In this document: in pieces, positions 9,201 to 16,613 of the stretch
How positions within the stretch are numbered: position 1 is the first letter of the stretch
Layout: each line of letters starts with the position of its first letter
Origin: an uncultured Lactobacillus sp.
GTDB lineage: Bacteria; Bacillota; Bacilli; Lactobacillales; Lactobacillaceae
Assembly: GCA_905204935.1 (NCBI GenBank)
Contig: CAJLBJ010000001.1
Span: 139,670-203,669 of the forward strand
DNA: 64,000 nt
Direction: 5' to 3'
Position numbers and translations under genes: made by a program
The notes under the pieces: model-generated
Database searches by the model: none
Told to the model about the DNA's origin: nothing
What the model saw: the letters and a program-made list of their open reading frames with translations, nothing else

Positions 9201-11162
9201 CTTATCGTTTAATACTGGGATTCCATCAAACGTAATTACCTTAGTTCCACTGGAATTATCAACTTTAACATCATGATCAAAGCTAATCGAGCCCACATAG
9301 TCTTTCTTAGTATTATCCCAATTGGCATTCCAGTTCATGATATTAAAATGTTGCAAGAATTTAGTTGGCAAATCAGTGCGATAAGTTACATCAACAAAGC
9401 TATCAAATGATGTCTTACCCACCCAGCCTTCGTAAGCTTCAAATTCTGCACCACCTAACAAGGAGTTATCAGCAATGATCCAAGAGTCTTTTTGATTGTT
9501 GCGGATAAAACGTTCAATATTACTGTTGATTCCTTTGATTGATGAGCCACCATAAGCCTTTTCTGCTGACCAGTGATTCCACAAGCTATCATATTCCAAG
9601 GCACTTGGAAATTCATTGTGCAATTTCCAACCTAAACTGTTGATTTCACTAGCTAAACGACGTGACTCCCAGCCACCTTCAGTTTGATTCCCCCATACAT
9701 CAACATAGATAAAATCAAGGTTTGGTGCTTCTTGTTTTAAGCTCTTTAAGCGATTATAACGATTACCACTTAAAGCATCATAACGCTGATTAATATAATA
9801 TGACGGATCCAACCAATCCCAGCCTTTGCTGTTAATATCAACTAATTGTTCATTAAATGCCTTAGCTTCCGGATAAGCTTCAGTCGCATTAATATGCACA
9901 CCAAAACTTGCATTTAATTTATGTCCAGCATCGATCAATTCATTGAAATCTTGGACGCCACCTTGGCGTTGTCCAATTGCATCATAATCTGGATGCGCTG
10001 AATCATGGCCTTCATTTTGATAACCTTTAAGCAAAACCCTTTGGCCTAAGCCATCAGTAATTGCCGCGACACGTTTGGTTTCATCTAAGGTCATTAAAAA
10101 TGGATTAGTTGCTTGCGAAGCAAAATTCATTGGAATACGTTGAACAACAACGCGTTTAGTATCTTGCCAACCATAAGGATTATTCATGATTTGACGATAG
10201 GCAATCGCACCATCTTGCCAGTCAACTTTTCCATCATTATTTTCATCAAAAGCAAAAGCCACTTTCCATTCAGGCATATCTAACATATCATCACTTAACT
10301 TAGATGTATCGTCATCCTTAGCTCGAATTGTAAAGTAGTTAGATTCCATCCCTGTATTATTTTTTCCATTAATACTTTGAGTATTTAAAATAATCTTGTT
10401 ATCTTCGGATTTATCATTTCCGTCTTGTGCTGCATTTGTCCATAAACCAACCGCTACATCATGATTATTCAAAAAGCCATAGCGATAATTTTCTTTATCA
10501 ACGCGCTGCTTAGCTAATGTTTTAAAGGTATCACCTGTTTGCCCATTAGTTGAAGAACTTGTTGCAGTATACATTTTCATTCCTGCAAAACTTGCATCAG
10601 TCTCATCTGTGTCAAGCGAAGCCATCACAAGTCCTGGAATAGCCAGTGTATGGATTCGATCACCTAACTCAGTTAGATTTTGCACTTTAAAACCAAACGT
10701 TTCTTCACTTAAGGTTGCAACAACATCAAATTTAGCGACATCATTTATGGTGATGGTATAAATAATTTGATTGTCACCTGATTTATTATATGAGACCGTT
10801 GGTATATATTCTTTATCATCAATCTTAATAGTTGTTAATTGCTGTTGTGTAGCTTTAAATTCTTTACCGTTTTCAAATTTGTAACCATAAACAGTAGGAA
10901 ACTTATCAGAAAGATAAACCGTCATTTTACTATTAGCCAAGTTTACAAAACTAAGATTTTTAGGCACAACAGTATTGGTTGTAGCCTTAACTTTTTTGCT
11001 TTTTTTATGTTTAACACTGACTTTTTTAGTTATTTTACTGTTGGTATCAGCATTAGCTCTAGTAGTAACCACGGTTACTGTCCCAACACTGGTAAATACC
11101 AAAGCAGCTACAACCCATTTTCGTCCTGCTTTATACATTTTATAACGCACTTTTTTATCCAT
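6240..11162 (-). CDS. LPXTG-anchored endo-alpha-N-acetylgalactosaminidase (GH101)
   Basis: This 1640-aa cell-wall enzyme is predicted to release the core-1 disaccharide Gal-beta-1,3-GalNAc from mucin-type O-glycoproteins. The N-terminus has a KxYKxGKxW-type signal (KMYKAGRKW, residues 8-16) followed by a hydrophobic stretch and an Ala-Asn-Ala cleavage region. A beta-sandwich and TIM barrel occupy about residues 67-620. The putative nucleophile is Asp488 (IYVDVWG) and the putative acid/base Glu517 (LHNEFPSA), by analogy with GH101 enzymes. Two galactose-binding-like modules (about 760-1110), a FIVAR-like helical segment (about 1118-1185), an F5/8-type C / CBM32 domain (about 1192-1338), an Ig-like domain and two Rib-like repeats (about 1430-1580) follow. 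The sorting signal is LPQTG at 1608-1612, then a hydrophobic helix and KKFF. An AAAGGAG box precedes the ATG. It stands alone between two terminators; no partner exo-glycosidases or transporter lie nearby. Confidence 0.92.
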   Translation of the reverse strand: MDKKVRYKMYKAGRKWVVAALVFTSVGTVTVVTTRANADTNSKITKKVSVKHKKSKKVKATTNTVVPKNLSFVNLANSKMTVYLSDKFPTVYGYKFENGKEFKATQQQLTTIKIDDKEYIPTVSYNKSGDNQIIYTITINDVAKFDVVATLSEETFGFKVQNLTELGDRIHTLAIPGLVMASLDTDETDASFAGMKMYTATSSSTNGQTGDTFKTLAKQRVDKENYRYGFLNNHDVAVGLWTNAAQDGNDKSEDNKIILNTQSINGKNNTGMESNYFTIRAKDDDTSKLSDDMLDMPEWKVAFAFDENNDGKVDWQDGAIAYRQIMNNPYGWQDTKRVVVQRIPMNFASQATNPFLMTLDETKRVAAITDGLGQRVLLKGYQNEGHDSAHPDYDAIGQRQGGVQDFNELIDAGHKLNASFGVHINATEAYPEAKAFNEQLVDINSKGWDWLDPSYYINQRYDALSGNRYNRLKSLKQEAPNLDFIYVDVWGNQTEGGWESRRLASEINSLGWKLHNEFPSALEYDSLWNHWSAEKAYGGSSIKGINSNIERFIRNNQKDSWIIADNSLLGGAEFEAYEGWVGKTSFDSFVDVTYRTDLPTKFLQHFNIMNWNANWDNTKKDYVGSISFDHDVKVDNSSGTKVITFDGIPVLNDKLTYGGSETGHNVSMLLPWDSSDEVGNGVKSDTKDTDGLNYDKMYYWNDQDGQTTWKLTDKFKNASSLHVYKLTDQGRVDQGTVDVKDGSVTLNLAKQTPYVLTVAAEKSEEITFGEGTHLKDPGFNAKDTLKNNWQITSGNPSVEKNDTGDYLLNAGSEKLSMTQELTDLAAGKYSFYVNTQTNNRPVTLTVDVDGKKYTRSFEDSIVQNYIQADSNHTKGYQEQTKSYMQKARIDFEVPSNAKTVSITLAADVSTEQILFDDLRVVKRSGNLQEGSVDADGNTIIISQDFEDAGAIGLYPFFKGPAGGVEDPRVHLSQRHDKYTQYGWNGNKIDDALDGDWSLKAHKQASGLMYVTDPQSVKFESGKTYKIEFDYQTDGASQYHPVIMNGETAQTIYDGLAKTSGDLSTNDLSKNHTKHVSYLVTAGDNASHMGFGIQNDGGDTDFVLDNFKVTQIAEKNIDTEQKQIARDNLQSQIDAVKALDKSQYTNGSYKNLVAVLEDAQKVVANENATLNELQTRLTKLQEAQKKLILVEDTKYISNSKIKPINEYGNSSTGETIDKAFDGDPNTMWHTDYSLTTTTQQRTVEMDLDKDYELNGFVYVPRASGKNGLITEYEIQIPDTTKATDQWKTIAKGTWTGNNSVKTVNFDPVTTNKIRLVPVHTIGDAADKFASAAEFKLMINRTAPSLSLKQNAVDLPTNTDLSSVDWNQYFEYNDSIDGAVYDDLQVDTSKVDIKTPGKYEVTLTATNTAGLTAQQKLTVNVKASSTQDDAQKYPPVAQEITVNVGAKIDLADIITNQGSFPAGTTVSWLKEIETTTPGVKEGSVQIAYPDGSKTTLTVKVAVLANQAGPTLAQQYEPQGINLVVTQGQALDATQAIKNKDKLPANTKFAWKQAIDSQKLGTSEATVIVTYADGSIDEVNVKVQVVKATTKPSTENKDQTGSKKQVNKNNLPQTGEATNNLVGIGGLIVTAAIGCLAWFKKFF

Positions 11163-11248
11163 GACAAAACTACTCCTTTATAAAAAAATTGACTTAGTTA
11201 CTGAAAAACAATAAAACTACGCATAATATTTATTCATTTTCACCAGGT

Positions 11249-11278
11249 ATTCTAACTTCACAAAGAAAGCGTTGTCAA
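11249..11278 (-). promoter_or_regulatory. promoter of the GH101 gene
   Basis: On the minus strand TTGACA (11273-11278) and TAGAAT (11249-11254) are separated by 18 bp, about 90 bp upstream of the GH101 start codon. This is the best sigma-A-type match in the intergenic region. The assignment is by consensus only. Confidence 0.72.
11264..11277. promoter_or_regulatory. cre site (CcpA operator) overlapping the GH101 -35 box
   Basis: AGAAAGCGTTGTCA matches 13 of 14 positions of the catabolite-response element consensus TGWAANCGNTNWCA. It covers most of the -35 hexamer. CcpA bound here should block RNA polymerase, so glucose repression of the hydrolase is predicted. Confidence 0.72.
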
Positions 11279-11532
11279 TATGTTTTTTCAAGGATTCTCA
11301 AACTTAATATATCAACTGATTAAAAAAATAATATATCAAGTAATGGATAAAAAAATTGACATATCAATCTCAAATACTATTTTTATTACTTTTATTTAAA
11401 GTTATTTGAAATATTTATCTTCTTTTTTTATAATGAACTCTATACTTTTTTCTCAAAACTTAATCTAAAATCTTTACAATTTTTTTGCATAAAATAAGTA
11501 ATTTGTATTAATTTTTTTAAATCAAGAAAGTA
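11279..11532. other. AT-rich intergenic region with repeated ATATCAA motif
   Basis: No convincing gene lies between the GH101 promoter and the argS terminator. The stretch is very AT-rich. The heptamer ATATCAA occurs three times in the same orientation (11309-11315, 11333-11339, 11361-11367), the first two inside the longer shared word AATATATCAA. It could be an upstream regulator-binding region or chance in AT-rich DNA. Confidence 0.4.
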
Positions 11533-11534
11533 AA

Positions 11535-11562
11535 AAAAGACACCGCCACAGCAGTGTCTTTT
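11535..11562 (-). terminator. intrinsic terminator after argS
   Basis: The arms AAAAGACAC and GTGTCTTTT flank a 10-nt loop. On the minus strand the stem ends in a run of T residues, directly after the argS stop codon. Confidence 0.85.
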
Positions 11563-11567
11563 ATTTT

Positions 11568-13259
11568 TTACATTTCTTCTGGAGCATGAACTCCTAAGAG
11601 GCGCAAAGATTCTTTTAAGACGATTGCCACACTCTTCACTAACGCCAAACGCGCTTGCTTTTGTTCATCATCAACCAAAATTTTTGAATTAGCATAGTAT
11701 TTATTGAACGCCTTTGCCAAATGAATTGCGTACTTAGCAATTACTGATGGTTCGTATTCATTAACCGCACGCTTAACAACGTTACTAAAGTCACCCAATA
11801 AACGTAATGTTTCCCACGCATTTGAATCGGATAATTCATAGTTTCCAGCTGCTAAATCTTTAGCATCTGCTTTACGTAAAATACTCATCGCGCGTGCATG
11901 TGAGTATTGTACGTAAGGACCTGTTTCACCTTCAAAGCGCACAACTTCTTCCAAATCAAAATCAAAGTTATTCAAACGTTCATTTTTCAAATCATGGAAA
12001 ATAACCGCACCAACACCAACTTGATCAGCTACAATTTCTTTATCTGCTAAAGTTGGATTCTTTTCTTCAATTTGTTTTAACGCTAAGCTAACTGCATCAT
12101 TTAACACATCTTCTAATAAGATGATGTTACCTGCACGAGTTGATAATTTCTTACCACCTGAAGTAATCAAGCCAAATGGAATGTGATGAATATCATCTGC
12201 CCAAGCAAAGCCCATTTCCTTTAAAACAGCCTTTAATTGTTTAAAGTGATTAGTTTGTTCATTACCAACAACATATAGAGATTGTGCAAAATCATAAGTC
12301 CGATGACGATAAATTGCAGCTGCCAAATCACGTGTGATATAAAGCGTTGCTCCATCAGTCTTTTTAATCAAAGCTGGATTTAAATTGTATTTTTCAAGAT
12401 CAACAATTTGTGCACCCTTGCTTTCTTTTAAGAGTCCCTTTTCTTCTAAAAGATTAACAACTTCATCCATCTTATCATTATAGAAAGCTTCACCATTATA
12501 AGAATCAAAAGTTACTCCCAACTTATCATAGATACTCATAAAGAATTGTAAGGACTCATCTCTAAACCATTTCCAAAGTTTAGTTGCTTCTGGATCACCA
12601 TCTTCAAGTTTCTTGAACCATTCACGTGCTAAATCATCTAATTCAGGATTTTCAACATCTTCTTGATGGAAACGTACATAGTAACCTAACAAAGTATTGA
12701 TCGGGTCTTTTTGAACTTCTTCTTCACTACCCCACATCTTGTAGGCTTGAATCAACTTGCCAAATTGGGTGCCCCAGTCACCTAAGTGATTGATCTTGAT
12801 TGGTTGATAGTTCGTCTTAGCCAAAAGATTGGCGATGGCGTTACCAATCACAGTTGAGCGCAAATGACCCATCGACATTGGTTTAGCGATATTAGGTGAA
12901 GACATATCAATTGGTACATTACGTCCTTTACCTAAATCTTGATTCCCATAAGCAGCACCTTTAGCCAATACTTGGTTCAAAATATCTTGACTATAAATAT
13001 CCTTTGCTAAAAAGAAGTTTACATATGGTCCCACAGCTTCTACTTTTTCAAAACCATCTGTACTGATTTTTTCAACCAATTCTTGTGCGATTACTTGTGG
13101 TGCTTTACGTAAAACTTTTGATAATACAAATGCCGGAAAAGCATAATCTCCTAAATGTAACGCCTTAGGTACTTCAATTTTAGCCATGATTTCTGCTTGA
13201 TCTAATTGACCATCGACAGCCATTGCAATTGCTTGGGCAACTTGTTGTTTGTAATCCAT
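11568..13259 (-). CDS. argS: arginyl-tRNA synthetase
   Basis: This class I synthetase charges tRNA-Arg. The N-terminal Add-1 domain, the HIGH-type sequence [20 protein letters not shown] (residues about 120-139), the KMSKS-region equivalent LSTRAGN and the C-terminal DALR anticodon-binding domain ([11 protein letters not shown]) are visible. I chose [10 protein letters not shown] as the start because it has an AGGAGG box 7 nt upstream; an upstream in-frame ATG at 13292 lies inside the T-box terminator and is unlikely. The gene is preceded by a T-box leader and followed by a terminator, so it is monocistronic and controlled by uncharged tRNA-Arg. Confidence 0.96.
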   Translation of the reverse strand: MDYKQQVAQAIAMAVDGQLDQAEIMAKIEVPKALHLGDYAFPAFVLSKVLRKAPQVIAQELVEKISTDGFEKVEAVGPYVNFFLAKDIYSQDILNQVLAKGAAYGNQDLGKGRNVPIDMSSPNIAKPMSMGHLRSTVIGNAIANLLAKTNYQPIKINHLGDWGTQFGKLIQAYKMWGSEEEVQKDPINTLLGYYVRFHQEDVENPELDDLAREWFKKLEDGDPEATKLWKWFRDESLQFFMSIYDKLGVTFDSYNGEAFYNDKMDEVVNLLEEKGLLKESKGAQIVDLEKYNLNPALIKKTDGATLYITRDLAAAIYRHRTYDFAQSLYVVGNEQTNHFKQLKAVLKEMGFAWADDIHHIPFGLITSGGKKLSTRAGNIILLEDVLNDAVSLALKQIEEKNPTLADKEIVADQVGVGAVIFHDLKNERLNNFDFDLEEVVRFEGETGPYVQYSHARAMSILRKADAKDLAAGNYELSDSNAWETLRLLGDFSNVVKRAVNEYEPSVIAKYAIHLAKAFNKYYANSKILVDDEQKQARLALVKSVAIVLKESLRLLGVHAPEEM

Positions 13260-13293
13260 AATTTTCCTCCTAAAAACATTAATTTTAATCAAT

Positions 13294-13490
13294 AAAAAAG
13301 TCCCTTACACTACACACATGTAAGAGACGAGAATTTTTTATCCCGCGGTACCACTCTAATTGATCAGCGATCCACTTTAAGTATTTAAATGTTTCATTCT
13401 AAAAAGCGCGCTTCAAATCTTTCCACTACCTAGCTTCCATCATCCTAGGCTCGCTGTAAGCTTATCAGATTCTACTTTTCTTTTATCATC
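13294..13490 (-). promoter_or_regulatory. T-box leader of argS
   Basis: The minus-strand leader contains the T-box core AGAGTGGTACCGCGGG (13342-13357), close to the canonical AGGGTGGTACCGCG. It is followed by a terminator with arms GTCTCTTACA / TGTAAGGGAC (13300-13328) and a T-run. Upstream, the AGGATGATGGAAGC-type stem I apical region and a GAAGCGCGC segment (about 13406-13414) are seen. In T-boxes a codon follows a GAA-like segment in the specifier loop, so CGC (Arg) at 13406-13410 is the likely specifier. Uncharged tRNA-Arg should stabilise the antiterminator. The outer boundary is approximate. Confidence 0.92.
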
Positions 13491-13506
13491 GAATTATTAA
13501 AATAAA

Positions 13507-13530
13507 AGCATCTTCAAAATTGAAGATGCT
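13507..13530 (-). terminator. terminator after tRNA-Gly
   Basis: A perfect 10-bp inverted repeat (AGCATCTTCA / TGAAGATGCT) with a 4-nt loop is followed on the minus strand by TTTTATTTT. It lies between tRNA-Gly and the argS T-box. Confidence 0.85.
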
Positions 13531-13536
13531 AATTCA

Positions 13537-13607
13537 AGCGGGTGACGAGAATCGAACTCGCGACATCAGCTTGGGAAGCTGGGATTTTACCACTAAACTA
13601 CACCCGC
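13537..13607 (-). tRNA. tRNA-Gly (anticodon CCC)
   Basis: The 71-nt cloverleaf has a 7-bp acceptor stem (GCGGGTG / CACCCGC), the D-arm GTTTAGTGGTAAAA, an anticodon loop TTCCCAA, and a T-arm with TTCGATT. Loop position 33 is T, so the anticodon is CCC, reading GGG. The anticodon stem has a C27-A43 mismatch at its base. The discriminator is T and the 3' CCA is not encoded. It resembles tRNA-Gly(UCC) of Bacillus except for the loop. Confidence 0.92.
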
Positions 13608-13666
13608 ATTAACCAACGGAATATAGTATAGCACCTTTTTTCCAGCTTGTCATCAAGTTATTTAAA

Positions 13667-13876
13667 TTATGCTGAAATTTTTTTCATATGTTTCAAACTA
13701 ACAATGGCTTTTTCATGAAAATCACTAACGGCAATTGCATCTTCAGTGTCATTTTCCAAAATTGCAACCATTGCTGAATTTTCGTAAATTTTTTCTATCG
13801 CACCAACAAAATCATGCTTCAAAGCACCAAATTTTTTACATTTTACTTTATCGCCAATTTGGAATTCTTTTTCCAT
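13667..13876 (-). CDS. small DUF2187-like protein
   Basis: The 69-aa product starts MEKEFQIGDKVKCKKFGA and continues with an IEKIYENSAMVAILEND segment. This is the basic SH3/KOW-like pattern of DUF2187 (YkvS-type) proteins: a GDKV turn, then a KIYENSVxV strand. Its function is unknown. The start has an AGGAG box 8 nt upstream; a longer reading frame from 13921 lacks one. It stands alone upstream of tRNA-Gly. Confidence 0.72.
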   Translation of the reverse strand: MEKEFQIGDKVKCKKFGALKHDFVGAIEKIYENSAMVAILENDTEDAIAVSDFHEKAIVSLKHMKKISA

Positions 13877-14122
13877 TAAATTCACTCCTAACCGGATAGC
13901 AATCTTTTCGCATAATACCAAATTTTTTTAATAAATGCAAGTTTTTTAACAATAATATATTTAAGGCTCTCACTGCCAGAACCATAAAATTACTTGAGTA
14001 ATATTAGTATCTTGCCGTAGTAGACGAATAGTATTTTAATCATGTTCACATTTCTTCTTATAAGTTAGTTTTTCCTCTGAAAAATTGTAAAACTTACTCC
14101 ATTTTACAACTTTACAACTCAC

Positions 14123-15086
14123 CTAACTACGTGTCTTTTTCATCTCTTTTTGAATATCATAAAAGCCTACATGGGTATAGGTGTTCAACGTCACGCCGAT
14201 ATCCAAGTGTTCCATAATCTTCTGCAATGTCCTAGGGTTCATGTCCGACTTTGCTATACATATTAGAATAAATGGTATGACGGCAGACATGGGGCGTTAC
14301 CTTTGGCATTTCAGATTTATAAATTTTATTATACTTCTCACAGATATGCTGGAAATATTTCTCCGAGCGAAGGACAACTATTGGCATATCATTTTTGTCC
14401 AGATACAGAAAACCCACTTTACGTCTATCATAGGTTCTGTCTTAGGCTTTTTGCGGTTCTCAATGATTTTTCGGAAACACTTTTTCATCTCGTATGTTAT
14501 AGGCACAGGTCTTGTACCGCACTCGATTTTCATCTCCTCTATAACATATTCCGTTTTCGCTGTAACTGATGATTGACGTTGATAACACCGTTTTTCAAAT
14601 CAATATCCGCAATCGTCAGCCCTACAAATTCAGAAATCCGAAATCCAGTCTTAAAAATGATATGAATTCCCTCGTAGTATTTGGAAAAGTGTTTATCCTC
14701 TTTCACGAATTTCAGAAACGCCCGTTCCTGCTTTCTGGTGCGGGATTCTCTTGTCACACTGTCATCGACAACTACCGTGGCAAGCTGGAACTTAAAAGGA
14801 TTTTTCTATCATCAATCGCCAACTAGAACGCTGGACTTACGACGCCACACCCATAATGTATAGTGCTATACCTTTTGCCGTCGCTTTGTAATTTAATCAG
14901 CCAACCTTTTACATCCGATAATTTCACCTTATCAATCCGTTTTTTCCAAAATCCTCTTTCTTGATAATGTTAATGATAAACTTGTAATTGGCTTCTGTAT
15001 TATGCTTCACACCTGTTTTTTTATGACACATATTTCTTCACCAAATCCAGCACTGTCATTTCATTGCCGCAAGGAACAATATCATC
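14123..15086 (-). pseudogene. decayed Tn916-family tyrosine integrase
   Basis: Segments of one integrase are spread over at least three frames. In order they are the N-terminal domain (MTVLDLVKKYVS, then GVKHNTEANYKF), the core-binding domain, the catalytic start FKTGFRISEFVGLTIADID with the first catalytic Arg, VNHQLQRKRNM, FLYLDKNDMP, the box II motif HVCRHT, and a C-terminal LDIGVTLNTYTHVGFYDIQK with the tyrosine. These match the integrase of Tn916-type conjugative elements. In-frame stops and several frameshifts, for example in the A-run after YVS, abolish the product. The gene is a remnant of a lost element; no transfer genes remain nearby. Confidence 0.88.
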
Positions 15087-15113
15087 TATCCAATTGTTCA
15101 GCATTTAAAATTT

Positions 15114-15321
15114 CAGAAACTGATTGACAACTATGATAATTTATACAGCGTTGATATGTTTTTGGAAAATCCAGTATACAGACTTTGATGGCGGAAAGAT
15201 TATCTCCTACACGCCAACAGCCGAGAACGAAGAAATCTTGTCCAATCCCGCAAAGATACATCAAAAAAAGGTGACACAGATATTACAGTATGAACTGACG
15301 CTACATAAGGATAGCAACTGA
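15114..15321 (+). pseudogene. orphan gene fragment, probable mobile-element remnant
   Basis: Reading on the plus strand gives QKLIDNYDNLYSVDMFLENP, then after a frameshift DGGKIISYTPTAENEEILSN and KIHQKKVTQILQYELTLHKD before a stop. The codon use looks coding, no start site is evident, and both ends fit the C-terminal part of a larger protein. I do not recognise the family. Its position beside the integrase remnant suggests it came with the same element. Confidence 0.45.
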
Positions 15322-15363
15322 AAAATTATCCGATAATCCTAATCCGCAAAACGGAAAGCAAAC

Positions 15364-15391
15364 TTGATATCAGAGCCACATTTGCTATAAT
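15364..15391 (+). promoter_or_regulatory. promoter of the XRE regulator gene
   Basis: TTGATA (15364-15369) and a perfect TATAAT (15386-15391) are spaced by 16 bp, about 40 bp upstream of the regulator start. Confidence 0.75.
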
Positions 15392-15399
15392 ATAAGCGT

Positions 15400-15415
15400 G
15401 GAAAGTTTACTTTCC
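15400..15415. promoter_or_regulatory. palindromic operator candidate of the XRE regulator
   Basis: GGAAAGT-TT-ACTTTCC is a perfect 7-bp inverted repeat lying at the expected transcription start, between the -10 box and the ribosome binding site. This is a typical place for autorepression by a small dimeric helix-turn-helix protein. Confidence 0.6.
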
Positions 15416-15432
15416 ATAGAAAGGGAGATATT

Positions 15433-15639
15433 TTGAAGAATCGATTAGAAGAATTACGAAAGCAGAGAGGCATTAAACAAGAAGATTTAGCTACTGCACT
15501 AGAAGTATCTCGCCAAACAATAGGTTCTTTAGAAAACGACCGATACAATCCTTCTATCATATTAGCTTTTAAAATTGCAAGATACTTCCACATGAGCGTT
15601 GAAGAAATCTTTATCTATGAGGAGGAAAATGCAAAATGA
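15433..15639 (+). CDS. small XRE-family transcriptional regulator
   Basis: The 68-aa protein is a single helix-turn-helix domain. It reads LEELRKQRGIKQEDLATALE then VSRQTIGSLENDRYNPS, with the recognition helix around residues 28-38, and ends in the FHMSVEEIFIYEEEN dimer tail typical of the YgzD group. The start is TTG with an AGGGAG box 6 nt upstream. Its stop overlaps the start of the following membrane protein gene (ATGA), so the pair is translationally coupled. The regulator plus small membrane protein arrangement is frequent in Firmicutes, but the controlled process is not known. Confidence 0.9.
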   Translation: MKNRLEELRKQRGIKQEDLATALEVSRQTIGSLENDRYNPSIILAFKIARYFHMSVEEIFIYEEENAK

Positions 15640-16031
15640 AAAATAAAAATCAAATTTGGTACATTGGATATATTATTTCATTATTGTTAGTCCTTATTAT
15701 TCTTTTTACAAATTTTTCAAAAATGGTAGATATGGGGCTTGCAGTTTTATTAAGCATGGTTTTTAGTGTTTCTCATGTTCAAATCTTGCATAACAAAATG
15801 ATGAAAAATGATACTGATTATAAAATCAATGTTATGGATGAACGTAATATCATGATTAAAGAAAAGGCAGGTAATGTAACAAATATGGTTAATACCGCAT
15901 TATTAGGTATAGCAACCGTCATATTTATTTGCTTAGATTATGTAATTCCAGCGATTGTTACTGGAGTCATTATTGCAATTCAGCCTATTATATTGATTAC
16001 TATTAGCAATATGCTTGAGAAAAAAATGTAG
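15636..16031 (+). CDS. small integral membrane protein (DUF2178-like)
   Basis: The 131-aa protein has four predicted membrane helices: residues about 8-25, 31-48, 84-102 and 104-124. A cytosolic loop carries the motif MDERNIMIKEKAGN. A DERxxxIxxKAG loop between helix pairs is characteristic of DUF2178/DUF3796-like membrane proteins that pair with YgzD-type regulators. It is coupled to the regulator by a 4-nt overlap and followed by a strong terminator. A role in envelope stress or in immunity to a membrane-active compound would be a guess. Confidence 0.75.
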   Translation: MKNKNQIWYIGYIISLLLVLIILFTNFSKMVDMGLAVLLSMVFSVSHVQILHNKMMKNDTDYKINVMDERNIMIKEKAGNVTNMVNTALLGIATVIFICLDYVIPAIVTGVIIAIQPIILITISNMLEKKM

Positions 16032-16061
16032 AAATGAGATATATTGATTATGATTGGACTT

Positions 16062-16106
16062 AAAAAGCAAACGAGAGCCACTTTTTGGTGATTTCGTTTG
16101 CTTTTT
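16062..16106 (+). terminator. terminator after the XRE/membrane protein pair
   Basis: The perfect 13-bp arms AAAAAGCAAACGA and TCGTTTGCTTTTT enclose a 19-nt loop with a little extra pairing. The stem ends in a T-run. Confidence 0.88.
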
Positions 16107-16613
16107 ATGTTTATGATTAAAGCGTTCTTCAAAAGTTGTAAATTCGTTATAAAATACTTCTTTTTATTATTGAAATCCGTATTAAACAAGAAGTTTTAGA
16201 AAAAATGACATCTCCTACCATAATAACTACACAATCTAACTAGTTATTATACGCCAGTTTTGTTCCAGTCCATTCATAGCTGTTAACAAAAAAAGATTAT
16301 AAATAAAAACAACAATACCTTACCCTATTCTTCGTTAAGAATAGATTTTAAATATTAAACATACAAATTTTAATATCTTGACGGTCTGTAAAATATAATG
16401 CTATGGTTTACAATCAACAAAAATATGGATATAGTCCATTTTTACAACATTAATTTTATATACCATGATTCTTCCAAATAATTTTTGTAAATCTTGGTAT
16501 ATGTAACCCATACTAAGATCTTATTATCGTCACTTAACGCATCAGCCGTATGATAACGTCTTCCCTATCGTTATAAATTTTAATTATTTAATAAAATCTA
16601 TATCATTTTGTAT
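16107..16613. other. non-coding stretch with imperfect inverted repeats
   Basis: No supported gene is seen. Two imperfect inverted repeats share one word. ATCTTGGTAT pairs with ATACTAAGAT (about 16490-16519, one mismatch), and TATACCATGATT (about 16459-16470) is a near reverse complement of AATCTTGGTATA. The segment lies between the accessory scar and the MATE gene and may hold the far boundary of the lost element. Confidence 0.35.

Noticed and set aside
6924-11183. Open frames on both strands inside the GH101 gene
   Set aside because: They are shadows of a long, repeat-free coding frame whose domain structure is continuous.
14181-14863. Several overlapping plus-strand open frames of 60-130 codons
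   Set aside because: They are antisense to the decayed integrase, lack ribosome binding sites, and have implausible compositions.
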